Source: Ottelia alismoides (taxonomy: Eukaryota > Streptophyta > Magnoliopsida > Alismatales > Hydrocharitaceae). From it: DNA of 64,000 bases. Shown piece after piece: positions 54,143 to 64,000 of the stretch. The DNA lies in contig JAZKJV010000086.1 in NCBI GenBank assembly GCA_037367405.1, positions 2,465,001-2,529,000 of the forward strand. The letters are read 5' to 3'. The position numbers and the translations under genes were made by a program. Every line of letters begins with the position of its first letter. Within the stretch, counting starts at the first letter, position 1. The notes under the pieces were generated by a model. It was not told the origin of the DNA. It did no database searches and saw nothing but the letters and a program-made list of their open reading frames with translations.

Positions 54143-55503
54143 TCAAGCTGGAGCATATGTATCTATCATGCTCAGCTTGGAACAACACCAGTGAAAAGGA
54201 CCCCTCACAAGAGCCTTGGTAAACATGTCTGCAATCCGATCGCTTGATGCAACATGGGAAGTGGAAATAAGTCCCTTTTGGATCAAATCACGGGTATAAA
54301 GACAATCCACTTTGATGTGCTTCCTTCTCTCATGGAAGGCTGGATTATTAGCTATGAACAATGCTGCTTGATTATCACATTTGGGGTGCATCGGAAGAGG
54401 CACCTCAATAGCTAGGTCAGTCAGGACGGACTTGACCCGCACCATTTTCGTGCTCCCTTAGCCCGTAGCCCTACATTTCGATTCAACGCTGGATCGAGCA
54501 ACAATTGTCTGTTTCTTACTCTTCCATGAAATCAGAGAGCTACCAACTAACACAGTGAAGCCAGAAGTAGACTTCTTGTCTTTAGGAACGCAGCATAATC
54601 TGCATCTGCACATCCAGTAATTGATAGAGACGTAGTTCTTCTGAAAAGAAGACTTGCACCTGGAGAAGATTTTAGATATCTTAAGATCATGCAAATTGCA
54701 TCTACATGAACCTGTCTTGGTTGCTTCATAAACTGGCTTCCTCTGCTCACAGCAAATGATATGTCAGGCATGGTAATAGTAACGTATAACAACTTCCTTA
54801 CAAGCTATCTATATCGTCTCTTATCCACCTCCTCAGAAACATCATCATAGAGTCTAGCATTGGGATCCATTAGTGTAGTGGCAGGTTTGCATCACATCAT
54901 GTCTACCTCAGCCAGAAGGTCAGTAACGTACTTCCTTTGTGTCATAACCATACCTTGCTGATTGAGTGCAAACTCCAAGCCAAGAAAGTAGCGTAGCTTG
55001 TCACGGTCATTGGTCAAAAACTGTCATCCAAGGAAATCCTTAGCCGCTTGAATACCATGTTCATCGCTACCAGTAACAACTATATCGTCAACATAAACCG
55101 GGACAACAACCATACCTCTCTGAGTTTTCTTAACAAAAAGAGTATGATCTGCAGTAGATCTAACAAAACCATTCTGTTCAATTAATTTTGAGAGCTTCTG
55201 AAACTAAGCCCCTGGATTCTGCTTAAGGCCACAAATATAACCTTGTGAAGTCGGCACACCATACTGAACTCCCTCAACAGCGAACCCTGGTGGTTGTTGC
55301 ATGTAAACTTCCTCCTGCAGAGCGCTATACAAGAATGCGTTCTTGACATCTAACTGGAAAAGCGGCCAGTTACGTACCATAGCAACTGCAATAAGAATCC
55401 GCAACGTGGAGAGACGCGCAATGGGAGAAAAAGCATCCTGATAATCTATCCCATAGGTTTGGGTGAACCTACGGGCAACCAGTCTGGCCCTATATCTGTC
55501 CAT
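54143..55503 (-). pseudogene. Copia-E RT and RNase H
   Basis: Frame 55204-55503: YRARLVARRFTQTYGIDYQDAF, then DVKNAFLYSALQEEVYMQQPPGF. The catalytic YVDDI motif is visible at about 55080-55100 and the KLRYFLGLEFA block around 54970-54995. Frame 54547-54792 holds the PDISFAVSRGSQFM and CADADYA blocks; frame 54458-54694 holds KSTSGFTVLVGSSLISWKSKK. Frame 54143-54445 holds the RNase H end with NPAFHERRKHIKVDC. At least four frame changes and several stops. Well recognisable, not functional. Confidence 0.88.
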
Positions 55504-55653
55504 AGTCCCATCAACCCGGTGTTATACAGTAAACACCCACTTGTTGCCAACTACAGATGCACTTGGAGGAGCATGTACAATACCACGAGGATGTAAAGTC
55601 GCCATCTCCTCTTCCATGGCCAGACGCCATGGACTACTCTGCAATGCCTCCTA

Positions 55654-55958
55654 TTAGGATCGTGGTATCTCCACGATAGACAGTCCCACCACAAATCTCT
55701 GAAAATCCTTAGACAAACGCTCCAAGGATACATGAGAAGCTAGAGGATGCATAGTACACGCCCGCCTATGCCTCTGTAGAACAATATGTACATCTAGAGC
55801 CTCAGTACTCACGGAAAGTGTATCATCCAAGACATCATGTACCTCAAGTTGCACATGCAAATCACCAGTGCCATTAGAAGAACTCTTGTGCTTAGAACAT
55901 ACCTTGGGCGCGTTGGACGGTGGAGGTGGCACTTGAGCACGGGGTCGACACTGGTAAA
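55654..55958 (-). pseudogene. Copia-E linker 3' half and RT lead-in
   Basis: From the Copia-F insertion point downward: the Pro-rich linker end (PPPPSNAPKVCSKHKSSS), then an acidic stretch, then LASHVSLERLSKDFQRFV, the usual block before RT. It continues the frame interrupted at 60815. Confidence 0.85.
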
Positions 55959-56102
55959 TGTTGGGAAAATAAGAGAACATGTTTATTCCATCAACCCTAG
56001 GCTCTCTTATATAGGAGAGTAGCCTATGGGTAAATTACATAAAGAGTCCAACGGGAAAGAAAAATAACACAGAGGTACATAAGTGAATAATATAAGTTTA
56101 CA
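55959..56102 (-). repeat. Copia-F 3' LTR (144 bp)
   Basis: TGTTGGGAAAATAAGAG to GTTTACA; TATATAAGAGAG box on the minus strand at about 56002-56015. Confidence 0.95.
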
Positions 56103-56109
56103 ATCCCCC

Positions 56110-57807
56110 TTAAGATGGAGCATAGATATCAATCATGCTCAGCTTGGATGCACACTTCTGAAATGGGCCTCGCAGTAATGCCTTAGTGAAAATATCTGTT
56201 GTTTGATTCTCTGAACTAACAAGGGATGTAGCAATGAATCCCTTCTGAATCATGTCACGTATAAAGTGACAGTCAACTTCAATGTCCTTGGTTCGTTCAT
56301 GGAATGCTGGATTATTTGCAATGAACAAGGCCGCCTGATTGTCACATTCCAAAGCCATAGGAAGTGGAACTTCTATATGTAAATCTGTAAGCACAGCCTT
56401 TACCCACATCATTTCTGTGCTCACCTGGGCCATAGCCCTATATTCAGATTCAGCACTAGACCGTGCCACCACAGTTTGTTTCTTGCTCCTTCATGAGACT
56501 AGAGAATCTCCAACATATACAGCAAACCCAGAGGTGGACTTCCTGTCCTTGGGACACCATGCGTAATCTGCATCTGCACAGGCTAAGATAGTAGTCTCTT
56601 TGCCTTTCTTGAACAATAAACCCGCACCTGGAGATGACTTGAGATACCTGAGTATCATATGTATGGCATCCATGTGTACCTGACGTGGTTGCTCCATGAA
56701 TTGGCTCGCGCGACTCACAGCAAAGGCTATATCGGGCCCAGTAATCGTAACATAAAGAAGTTTGCCCACCAGTTCTCTATATCTTCTACTATCCACCTCC
56801 TATGTATCACCATCATATAGCTTCATACTAGGGTCCATAGGTGTGGTAGCATGTCGGCAGCCAAGCATTCCTGTCTCACTCAACAGGTCAGTGACATATT
56901 TCCTCTGAGACATTACCAACCCATAAGGATTTCTGGCAAACTCCAGTCCCAGAAAATATCTAAGGACCCCAAGGTCCTTGGTAACGAATTCACGACCCAG
57001 CATTTCTTTCGCCTCCTTTATTCCTTGTTCATCATCACCTGTAATCAGAATGTCATCTACATAGACCATGACTGCAATAATACCTCTGGAAGTCTTTTGT
57101 ACAAACAAGGAATGATCAGCATTGGAACGTTTGTATCCTTGTTTCTCAAAGAGATCTGAGAGCTTCTGGAACCACGCTCTGGGGCTCTGCTTAAGGCCAT
57201 AGATAGCCTTATGAAGTCTGCACACCGTAGGATACTCCCCCTCAATAGCAAAACCAGGTGGTTGTTGCATGTAGACTTCCTCCTGTAAGTCACCATATAA
57301 GAACGCATTCTTCACATCCAACTGGTATTGCAGCCACTCAAGAGTAACCGCAACAGACAGCAAGATCTGTAGAGTGGAATGGCGAGCCACTGGCGAGAAT
57401 GTATCAAGATAATCCACCCCATATGTCTGTGTAAAGCCACGAGCAACAAGACGAGCCTTGTACCTGTCAATACTGCCATCTGCATTCTGCATGACTGTAA
57501 ATACCCACTTGCAGCTCACTGGTGACACATCAGCAGGTACAGGAACCAGACTCCAAGTACCTCTAGACTGAAGAGCTGCCATTTCTTCCTCCATGGCAAG
57601 ACACCATCTACTATCCTTCAGTGCGTCTTGGTAATTCCGTGGAATAGCTACTGCTGACATTGCGATGACAAAATTCCTGAAATCTCCAGTTAGTCGATTA
57701 AATGACACAGAAGCTGCTAAAGGATATGATGCGCAACTCTGCTTCGACTTTCGTATAGCAATAGGAACATCTAAATCATTTGTGTCATCATCTGACCTCT
57801 GTAACAC
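56110..57807 (-). pseudogene. Copia-F RT and RNase H
   Basis: The 335-residue frame at 56800-57807 covers the full RT body: CKWVFTV, YKARLVARGFTQTYGVDYLDTF, DVKNAFLYGDLQEEVYMQQPPGF, AIYGLKQSPRAWFQKL, catalytic MVYVDDILITG and LGVLRYFLGLEFAR. A stop at 56797-56802 (after YDGDT) precedes frame 56491-56796 (PDIAFAVSRASQFMEQP, CADADYAWC). A TGA replacing tryptophan (near 56488) leads into frame 56110-56472 with ARSSAESEYRAMA and HERTKDIEVDCHF. All stops are single-base changes in one register, so the RT-RNase H region is the best preserved copia copy here. Confidence 0.92.
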
Positions 57808-57810
57808 ATC

Positions 57811-59152
57811 CTACTCAGAAAAATCATCAGATCCATCAATGGTAATATCTTCAGAACATACCTTAGGCGAGCTAGGTGATGAGCAATGACTATGAGCTGA
57901 AGTAGGTATGTGGGTATAATGAAATGGTAATGGTGAAACAGGTATAGTGACAGGTGGTGTAGAAGATGGTAATGGTGCTGGTGGTAGTGGTGATGGTGGT
58001 GGTGGTGACATGTAAATGGCATCATTATTAGCAGGGGGTATCAACTGATCACCAGAGGTTGAGAAATACATAATAGATTCAAAAAATGTAACACCTGCAC
58101 TGACAAGGTACCGCTTGCGCAAAGGATCATAACACTTGTACCCCTTATGAGTTCTGGAGTACCCAACGAAGACACACTTGACAGTCCTAGGAGAGAGCTT
58201 GTCAGTCCCGAGAGACAACTGGTGGACAAAAGCAACCAAACCATACACACGAAGAATAAGGGAGAATAATTCTTTTCCAGGGGAGATAAGAGAATGGGAT
58301 CTTCTCACCTAGAACAGATGATGGCATACGATTGATTAGGTAACATGCTGTAAGAACAGCGCCACCCCAGAAAGAGTGAGGAGCATGACTCTGTATAAGG
58401 AGCGACCTGGTTACATCCAGTAAATGGCGATGTTTCCTTTCAGCAACCCCATTCTGTTGGGATGTATAGGCACAGGATGTCTGGTGGATGATTCCTTGGG
58501 ATGAGAAATAACTGGATAGGGCATGAGTACATAATTCCAGGGCATTATCACTTCTCACAATTTTTACAGATGCGGAAAAAACATTACGAATCTCATTAAG
58601 AAAATTGATGATAATATTCCCTGCTTCAGATTTATTCATTAACAAAAATACCCATGACACACGAGAGAAATCATCCACAATAACTATATAAAACTTGTGT
58701 CCCTGATGATCAGGAACACGACTCGGACCCTAGATATCGACGTGAAACAACTCAAACTTGGAGGTACTACTCCGACACTGACGACTGGGAAAGGTTGAGC
58801 GATGATGCTTTCCCAACTGACAAGCCTCACATTGAATAGACGTGTGAGGTGAAACCTGGGGTAATACACGACGTAGTTTCTGAAGCGGTAGATGTCCAAA
58901 GCGCAGGTGCCATAGCAGAGGAGAGACGGGACCAGCAGGTAGAGATGAGGTTCCAGCAAATGGAGTCTGACTAAGGCGATATAGGCCTCCTTGCTCATAG
59001 CCACGCCCAATCACATTGCCCATAAGGATGTCTTGAAGAACAAGAGAAGATGGATCAAAAATTGCCCGACACTGTAAATCCTTTGTAATTTGACTGATAC
59101 ACAACAGATTCATTGAAAAATCAGGTGCGTGTAACACATTCTTGAGTTGCAT
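57811..59152 (-). pseudogene. Copia-F integrase and linker
   Basis: Frame 58730-59152 gives the pre-integrase segment (NVLHAPDFSMNLLCISQ) and zinc region (LLWHLRFGHLP, CEACQLGKHH), closing with a stop right after FHVDI, at the tryptophan of the DIWGP motif that holds the first catalytic acid. Frame 58202-58678 has the second acid (VRSDNALEL) and third (GVAERKHRH), giving an intact D, D, E set. Near 58300 a frameshift moves to frame 57811-58308 with VFVGYSRTHKGYKCYDP and a Pro-rich linker (SPPPPSPLPPAPLP). Confidence 0.9.
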
Positions 59153-59221
59153 AGATGACGTCAGTCTAATTTCCCCTCGACCAGTAATCGGGGAATGAGT
59201 ACCATTAGCAATGACTACTGT

Positions 59222-60418
59222 TCAACCCGGAGGGATCTGTCTGTACCCTGTAAGTAGACTTTGATCACCACATAGATGATGTGTGGCGCCAGAGTCCATG
59301 ATCCATGCTAAAGTATCTGATCCACTACTAGTAAATGCATATGTGCTACCTGAGGTATTGGTAGATGCAGAGGCGGGTACGGCAACATCAGACTGGTTCT
59401 CAGTAGTGGGTGTTGGTCCAGATGGAGGAATAATGCCCCTTAGACGGGCAACCAGATCATCAAAGCGATGATCCAAAGAAGCAGCAGATGGAGGCTTTAT
59501 CTGCTCAGTGACTCGTGCAGATGCAGGAAATCCATGCTTAGAGTAGCATGTATCTTCGGTATGTCCAGTGCGATAGCAGTAGGTGCACGTTGGCCGAACA
59601 CGGCCTCCTCTGCCACGAGGGCCACGGCCACGAGCCTGATGATGGTGACCTCCACGGCCTCGGTTGGCAGCCATAGCTGAAGCAGTCTGATTCGTAGCCA
59701 CAGAAGGAACAATAATGCGGCTCAATCTGTGAAAGGCTTCCTCCATAGGAGGAATAGTAGAGTCAGCCAAAATCTGGGACCGTACTGCCTCATACTCATG
59801 ATCAAGGGCAGCGAGGAAAACTCCTACCATAGTAGCATTCTGGTAGGTCTTCCGTTGCTCTGGTGTGGCTGTCAGGGGCATGAAGCTATAAAGCTTCTCA
59901 AACATTCCTCGTAAAGATGTGTACAATGAATGTAGAGGACGTCCATTCTACTTGATAGTAAATATGTCATGTTGTAGTTGCAGAATCTTTGTCTCATTCT
60001 TCGCTTGAGAATATGTAGCAGCCATAATATCCCACATTGCTTTGGTTGTGGGTTGATGAAGAATATCATTGGCAATCTCTATTGCCATGGTTCCAGACAG
60101 CCATACTTTGGCGTACGCATCATCTGCCTCCCATGAGGCATTAACTCCAGTCTTCTCAACAGGCTCTTCTTCAGTAAGAATGTGTTTCTTACCGGTTGAC
60201 TTCATCATACTCATGAACTGCATAGCCTACAGTTCATAGTTCGAACCATCCATCTTCACAATTGGCGCTGGACCTCGGAAGGCGCCTATAGATGGAATCT
60301 CTGCCTTGCTTTCTGACATATTGATAACAGAAGACTGGAGTGGTAGACTGAAAATACGGGTGTCTACACGGACATAAAAGGGTTTGGTTGCATGTGCAGA
60401 CTTCAAGCAACCAAACAC
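59222..60418 (-). pseudogene. Copia-F gag, zinc knuckle and protease
   Basis: Gag starts near 60320 with MSESKAEIPSIGAFRGPAP, continues through KMDGSNYEL, SWEADDAYAKVWLSGT and LQHDIFTIK. Stops at 60224-60226 (for tryptophan) and 59945-59947 (for glutamine) split it into three pieces in one frame. The 234-residue frame 59222-59926 holds the capsid end, an RG-rich basic stretch, a complete CCHC knuckle (CTYCYRTGHTEDTC) and the protease active site WIMDSGATHHLC, closing at 59219-59224. Confidence 0.92.
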
Positions 60419-60429
60419 ATTATGTAGGA

Positions 60430-60653
60430 GTCGCGCGCGCTTAACTTAGGGTGTTACGCATTGGTACTCAGGCGCACGCAGGCGCACGCGGAGGGGCACA
60501 GGCACACGCGAAGGCGCACACAGGCGCACAGGCACGCTCGGCAATGCGCAGCGATGCGCGACGATGCGTGGATGCGCATATGCGCGGCGATGAACAGGCA
60601 GCGATGCGCGGATGCCCGGCGGCACGCGGCGTGCGTGGAGGTGTGAGGGTAGG
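60430..60653 (-). other. Copia-F GC-rich leader with short repeats
   Basis: Leader between gag and the primer-binding site. 60470-60540 is made of GCACAGGCGCACACGC-like repeats and 60540-60620 of GATGCGCRGCGATGCG-like repeats. Ala/His-rich ORFs on both strands come from these repeats. Confidence 0.7.
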
Positions 60654-60665
60654 GCTTTGATACCA
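60654..60665 (-). other. Primer-binding site of Copia-F
   Basis: GCTTTGATACCA on the plus strand; reads TGGTATCAAAGC, one base off the usual site, abutting the 5' LTR. Confidence 0.85.
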
Positions 60666-60809
60666 TGTTGGGAAAATAAGAGAACATGTTTATTCCATCA
60701 ACCCTAGGCTACCTTATATAGGAGAGTAGCCTATGGGTAAATTACATAAAGAGTCTAACGGGAAAGAAAAATAACACAGAGGTACATAAATGAATAATAT
60801 ATGTTTACA
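60666..60809 (-). repeat. Copia-F 5' LTR (144 bp)
   Basis: Partner of 55959-56102; differences at a CTCTCTT/CTACCTT site, one T/C and two other positions. Confidence 0.95.
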
Positions 60810-60814
60810 GTAAA

Positions 60815-61658
60815 CCCGAGGAAAGAAAGCAGGCTGCTGCGGAGGCGGTGGTGGAGGCGGCAGCGGCGGTGGTGGTGGTGGTGGTGGTGTCGGTGGTAAC
60901 GGTGACGATGATGGTGTAGTGGAGGACAAAGGTAGAGGCATATAGACCTCTCTATCTTCTGAAGAAATGAGTTTGCCACCTGTAGGAAAAAAATACATAA
61001 TGGACTTAAAGAAGGTGACATCAGCAGTAACATAGTATTTCGTCGAACAGGACCAAAGTAACGATATCTCTTTTGGGTCTTGGTATACTCTTTTCATTTA
61101 TAAAAGAAAAAAAAATAACATGACCAACATCAGACTTGTTCTTAAGAAGGAAAACCCAAGAAAATCTTGAAAACTCATCAACTGCAATAAGATAAAACTT
61201 GTGTCCTTGATGATCCGAGACACAACTTAGACCCCAAATATATGAATCAATTTAAACATACTATGACTACTCTGACCCTGACGACTCTGATAATTTGACC
61301 GATGATGTTTCCCAAGTTAGCAGGCCTTACACTGAAAGGTAGAGCGAGGAGAAATCTGCTGAAGAACGTGACACAGCTTTTGCAGAGAAAGATAACTGAA
61401 TCGAAGATGCCGTGTGTAGGGAGAAACAGACCCAATGCGAAGAGAAGAGACACCAGCATACGGAGATTGCACCGGTCTGTACCCCTTACTCACGGCCCAA
61501 CCAATCACCCTGTCTGTGAGAATGTCCTGAAACACAAGGGCAAATGGATCAAATATGGCACGACAATGTAAATCCTTGGTGATTTGACTAATTGATAGTA
61601 AATTCATAGAAAATTCAAGAGCATAAAGAACATTCTGAAGTTGCATTGCATGAGTCAA
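60815..61658 (-). pseudogene. Copia-E integrase remnant and linker 5' half
   Basis: Frame 61317-61658 gives NVLYALEFSMNLLSISQ and ends at FQCKAC, which is the zinc region. Out-of-frame sequence to about 61130 still reads LGKHHRS and FSRFSWVFLLKNKSD, but the first catalytic aspartate codon appears to be missing (HI-FG). Then the core with the second and third acids is deleted (about 61090-61130), and frame 60714-61097 begins at the post-core block (YQDPKEISL register, TADVTFFKSIMYFF). It ends in a long Pro-rich linker (PPPPPPPLPPPPPPPQQ) where Copia-F inserted. Confidence 0.8.
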
Positions 61659-61718
61659 CTACACCTCCCCCTGACCGGTAACGGGAAAGTGTGCCCCATC
61701 TGCTATCACAACAGATCG

Positions 61719-62825
61719 TCAAGGTCGAGTCGGATGGAATTCACTAAACTGGCCTCTGTCACAACATAGATGATGAGATGCTCCTGAATCCATGATCCAT
61801 TCTGCTAAATATGCCTTGTAACAACTAGTAAAGGCATATGTTGTACCTGATGTGGATGTTGAGGCAGCTACCACTGAGGATCCTGAATGAGAGCTTGTTG
61901 ACCCAGGAGCAAGCATGATCTCCTTGAGTCACGACATAAGTTCAGCAAATCTCTAATTAGCAACAAGTGATGGGATCCCAACCTGTTGGGTCTGTTCTGC
62001 AACCCGAGCTGAAGCAGGAGATCCATGCTTAGAATAGCAGGTTTCCTCAAAATGGCCTGGCCTATGGCAGTAGGTGCACGGCTGACGAGTTCGACTACCA
62101 CCTCCTCTGCCACGACTAGGGCCCCCCTACCACTATATGGTGTAGGGCTTCCCCTACCATGAGATGCATCCATAGTTGAAGATGTCTGGGACTGCAGGTA
62201 TCGTCGAGGATATAGATAGATTGTTCAATCTGTGATATGGCTCCTCCATTGGAGGTATGGTAGCATCAGTAAGAATATGTGCTCGAGCAACGTCGTACTC
62301 AAGATCAAGACATGTTAGAAAGACCACAATCATCACAGAATCTCTGTATACCTTGAGCTGCTCTGACATAGCAGTCAAGGGAATGTAACCATGTAACTTC
62401 TCAAACATGCCCCTCAAAGATGTGTAGAGGGTACGAAGGGGGCGACTGTTCTACTTCGATGTGAAGATATCGTGCTGGAGCTGCAGTATCTTCGACTCAT
62501 TCTTCGCCAGAGAGTAAGTACCGGCGAGAATGTCTCACATAGCCTTTGTAGTAGGCTGATTCAGAATATCATTGGCTATCTCTGGTGACAGTCCTAGATA
62601 GACACACATGTACATAAGCATTATCTACCTCCCATGAGGCATTTATCCCAGTCTTGTCACTTGGCTCCTCCACTGTGAGGATGTGCTTCTTGTCATTGCA
62701 TTGCATTGCATCAAGCTCATGAACTGCATAGCCCGCAGTTCATAGTTTGTTCCATCCATCTTGACGATGGGCGCGTACCTTTGAAGGCACCTAGGGATGG
62801 AATGTCAACTTTGTTGTCAGACATG
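61719..62825 (-). pseudogene. Copia-E gag, knuckle and protease
   Basis: Gag starts near 62823 (MSDNKVDIPSLGAFKG); a TTGCA pentanucleotide run (about 62694-62709) disrupts the first block. Frame 62154-62417 covers MRGMFEKLHGYIPLTAM to IPPMEEPYHRL. The zinc knuckle is readable out of frame near 62030-62075 (CTYCHRPGHFEETC). Frame 61719-61916 ends with the protease site WIMDSGASHHLCC. Several stops and frame changes. Confidence 0.85.
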
Positions 62826-62949
62826 ATGACAACAATTTGCAAGACTGGGAGTTCAACAAGAAAGACTTGCGCTTACACTAACATACGTGAAGATGATTGT
62901 GGGTGTAGACTCATACCACAACCTCTTTCATTCTTTGGAGGCTCCTTTG

Positions 62950-63298
62950 GGTAATTAGGGTGATTCAGATAATCATGTCACACCCTAATCACCCAAGAAC
63001 ATTGTAGAACCACCCACAGCCCTCAAGGGCAGCAGTGGCACACGAACGGGGTAGGAAGCAGGCTGCGGCACCCGCGATGGGCGCACGGTGCGTCAAGGAG
63101 CGGCGGGCGCACGGTGCATCAAGGAGCGGCGGGCGCGCGGAGGTGCGTTGGATTGTAGGGTGTGCGACGAGGGGCGGCGGGCAAGCGGAAGTGCGCCGGA
63201 CGACGATGCAGCGCGACGGGCTACGCAGGTGCACTTTCGTGCACTAGGGTTTTGGTGGGGGTAGCTCTCTAGGGCACAGGCTCTGGTCTACGACCATC
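62950..63298 (-). other. Copia-E leader with GC-rich tandem repeat
   Basis: 63040-63200 is GC-rich and contains a 26-base direct repeat (GGTGCRTCAAGGAGCGGCGG at 63087 and 63113) and further GGGGCGGCGGGC units. Arg-rich ORFs on both strands come from these repeats. Confidence 0.7.
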
Positions 63299-63310
63299 GC
63301 TCTGATACCA
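63299..63310 (-). other. Primer-binding site of Copia-E
   Basis: GCTCTGATACCA on the plus strand, abutting the 5' LTR. Confidence 0.88.
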
Positions 63311-63458
63311 TGTGGAAAGTCGTGAAATGAAAAGTTGTATTACTCGTATCCCTAGAGCTCTCTTATATATGAGAAAAGCTCTAGGGAGAAATTACATAAA
63401 GAAGACTGGAGAAATAGAAAATTATAATTAAAGACAAAGAGATATAATTATCTCAACA
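63311..63458 (-). repeat. Copia-E 5' LTR (148 bp)
   Basis: Partner of 53989-54135, about 10 differences including one indel. Confidence 0.93.
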
Positions 63459-63463
63459 TAAGC

Positions 63464-64000
63464 GATACAAGTCTGGGTATAAGTATATAGGATACTTAAA
63501 GAAGACGCACCCCTGTGTACTCCCAGGAAAACAAGTACAGACAACTCAAACTTTCTTGAGGACACATTGATCAACAAACCAAAAATATACGTGTTGAGTA
63601 ATAAGGTACAAGAGAGGATCCTTATTCCGGAGAGAAGAAAAAACACAATCATATGCCCTCCATTATCTGGCCTTCCATCTACACTTTCAAGTCTGACAAA
63701 CTAACTAGACAGTGGATTGAATGCAAGAAAAGACTTATTCCCAGTGTTGAGGATTAGGTCTGGAGGAAGTTGTCTGGACTGAGACCGTGGGTGACATCTC
63801 GACTCGACTCTCATGATTGCAATACACTAAATGTCATATCCTTATATTTTATGTACAAACAAAGAGTCTGATAAATAGAGAAGTTGGATTCCTTTTGACT
63901 AGAGCATGGTTGAGTCCAGAATTTAAGGATCACTTAAATTAAGGATCTTTGATGAATTGAGCCTTGAAATTTCACATGCAGTGTCAGGAATTAATCCGAC
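63464..64000. other. Continuation of the large noncoding element, no gene seen
   Basis: Sequence that was contiguous with 53983 before Copia-E inserted. No ORF with domain features; composition like 53100-53980. Confidence 0.4.

Larger units (their letters stand above)
55959..60809 (-). mobile_element. Copia-F: full-length copia element, coding broken
   Basis: 4851 bp, minus strand. LTRs 55959-56102 and 60666-60809 (144 bp each, 5 differences, 96.5% identical), perfect duplication GTAAA (55954-55958 and 60810-60814), primer-binding site 60654-60665, polypurine tract CTTAAGGGGGAT (minus strand) at 56103-56114. All domains (gag, knuckle, protease, integrase, RT, RNase H) are present in order. 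It still carries about seven stops and one frameshift, so this copy cannot code for a polyprotein. Inserted in Copia-E. Confidence 0.96.
53989..63458 (-). mobile_element. Copia-E: copia element carrying Copia-F
   Basis: Minus strand. LTRs 53989-54135 (147 bp) and 63311-63458 (148 bp), about 10 differences, perfect duplication TAAGC (53984-53988 and 63459-63463), primer-binding site 63299-63310, polypurine tract CTTGAGGGGGAG (minus strand) at 54136-54147. Its own length is about 4.6 kb; Copia-F (4851 bp) lies in its Pro-rich post-integrase linker. Stops and frame changes occur throughout, with most of the integrase core deleted. Inactive. Confidence 0.95.

Noticed and set aside
60451..60687. 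Ala/His/Cys-rich ORFs on both strands
   Set aside because: Products of GC-rich short repeats in the Copia-F leader.
60714..61097. Proline-rich 127-residue protein
   Set aside because: It is the post-integrase linker of Copia-E reading into the Copia-F LTR, not a separate gene.
1..64000. CRISPR arrays, bacterial operons, rRNA or functional tRNA genes
   Set aside because: Looked for and not seen; the repeats present are LTR, tandem or inverted repeats of plant transposable elements.

Overview
The window is repeat-dominated nuclear DNA of a flowering plant. There are no bacterial-type operons. It holds degenerate Ty1/copia and Ty3/gypsy polyproteins, primer-binding sites complementary to initiator tRNA-Met (TGGTATCAGAGC type), SINEs, MITEs, and one pentatricopeptide-repeat (PPR) gene exon. 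The TE mix would suit a monocot, but I cannot fix the species. The only recognisable host gene is the 3' exon of a PLS-class PPR gene at 37.76-38.69 kb (minus strand). Everything else I can name is mobile-element sequence, nearly all of it inactivated.

Layout. 0-2.7 kb: LTR-like noncoding relic. 2.7-14.1 kb: two fused copies (A and B) of one large copia family with about 2.45 kb LTRs and a 1.8 kb leader. 14.1-16.2 kb: a related LTR in the opposite orientation carrying a tiny SINE. 16.3-17.4 kb: fragment of a short-LTR family, a SINE with a 17-bp target duplication, and a 79-bp tandem duplication. 18.5-31.0 kb: a gypsy chromovirus (18604-29901) nested inside a hAT-like element (TIR TAGGGRTGTTCA, 8-bp duplication CGTGTGGG). 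32.06-32.65 kb: a TRIM. 33.2-35.8 kb: a solo LTR of the A/B family. 36.05-36.4 kb: a fold-back MITE. 37.8-38.7 kb: PPR exon. 39.3-40.1 kb: LINE tail, broken by copia D (40133-43274). 43.3-49.2 kb: copia C, broken by an intact non-autonomous LTR element (46551-49044, duplication AAGTC). 49.8-54.0 kb: another large LTR-like noncoding element. Into that went copia E (53989-63458, duplication TAAGC), into which copia F went in turn (55959-60809, duplication GTAAA).

The elements work only as a historical record. Nesting order agrees with by-eye LTR divergence (F about 3.5%, its host E about 7%). None of the six copias or the gypsy has an open polyprotein; stops, frameshifts and large deletions are listed per element. 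I saw no new gene system. The most interesting signals are structural: a non-autonomous family with conserved LTR hairpins, GC-rich tandem-repeat leaders shared by several short-LTR elements, a head-to-head LTR junction, a gypsy inside a hAT-like element that also carries an inverted duplication, and a PPR exon cut off from its 5' part by the TE stack. Percent identities and boundaries were judged by eye.
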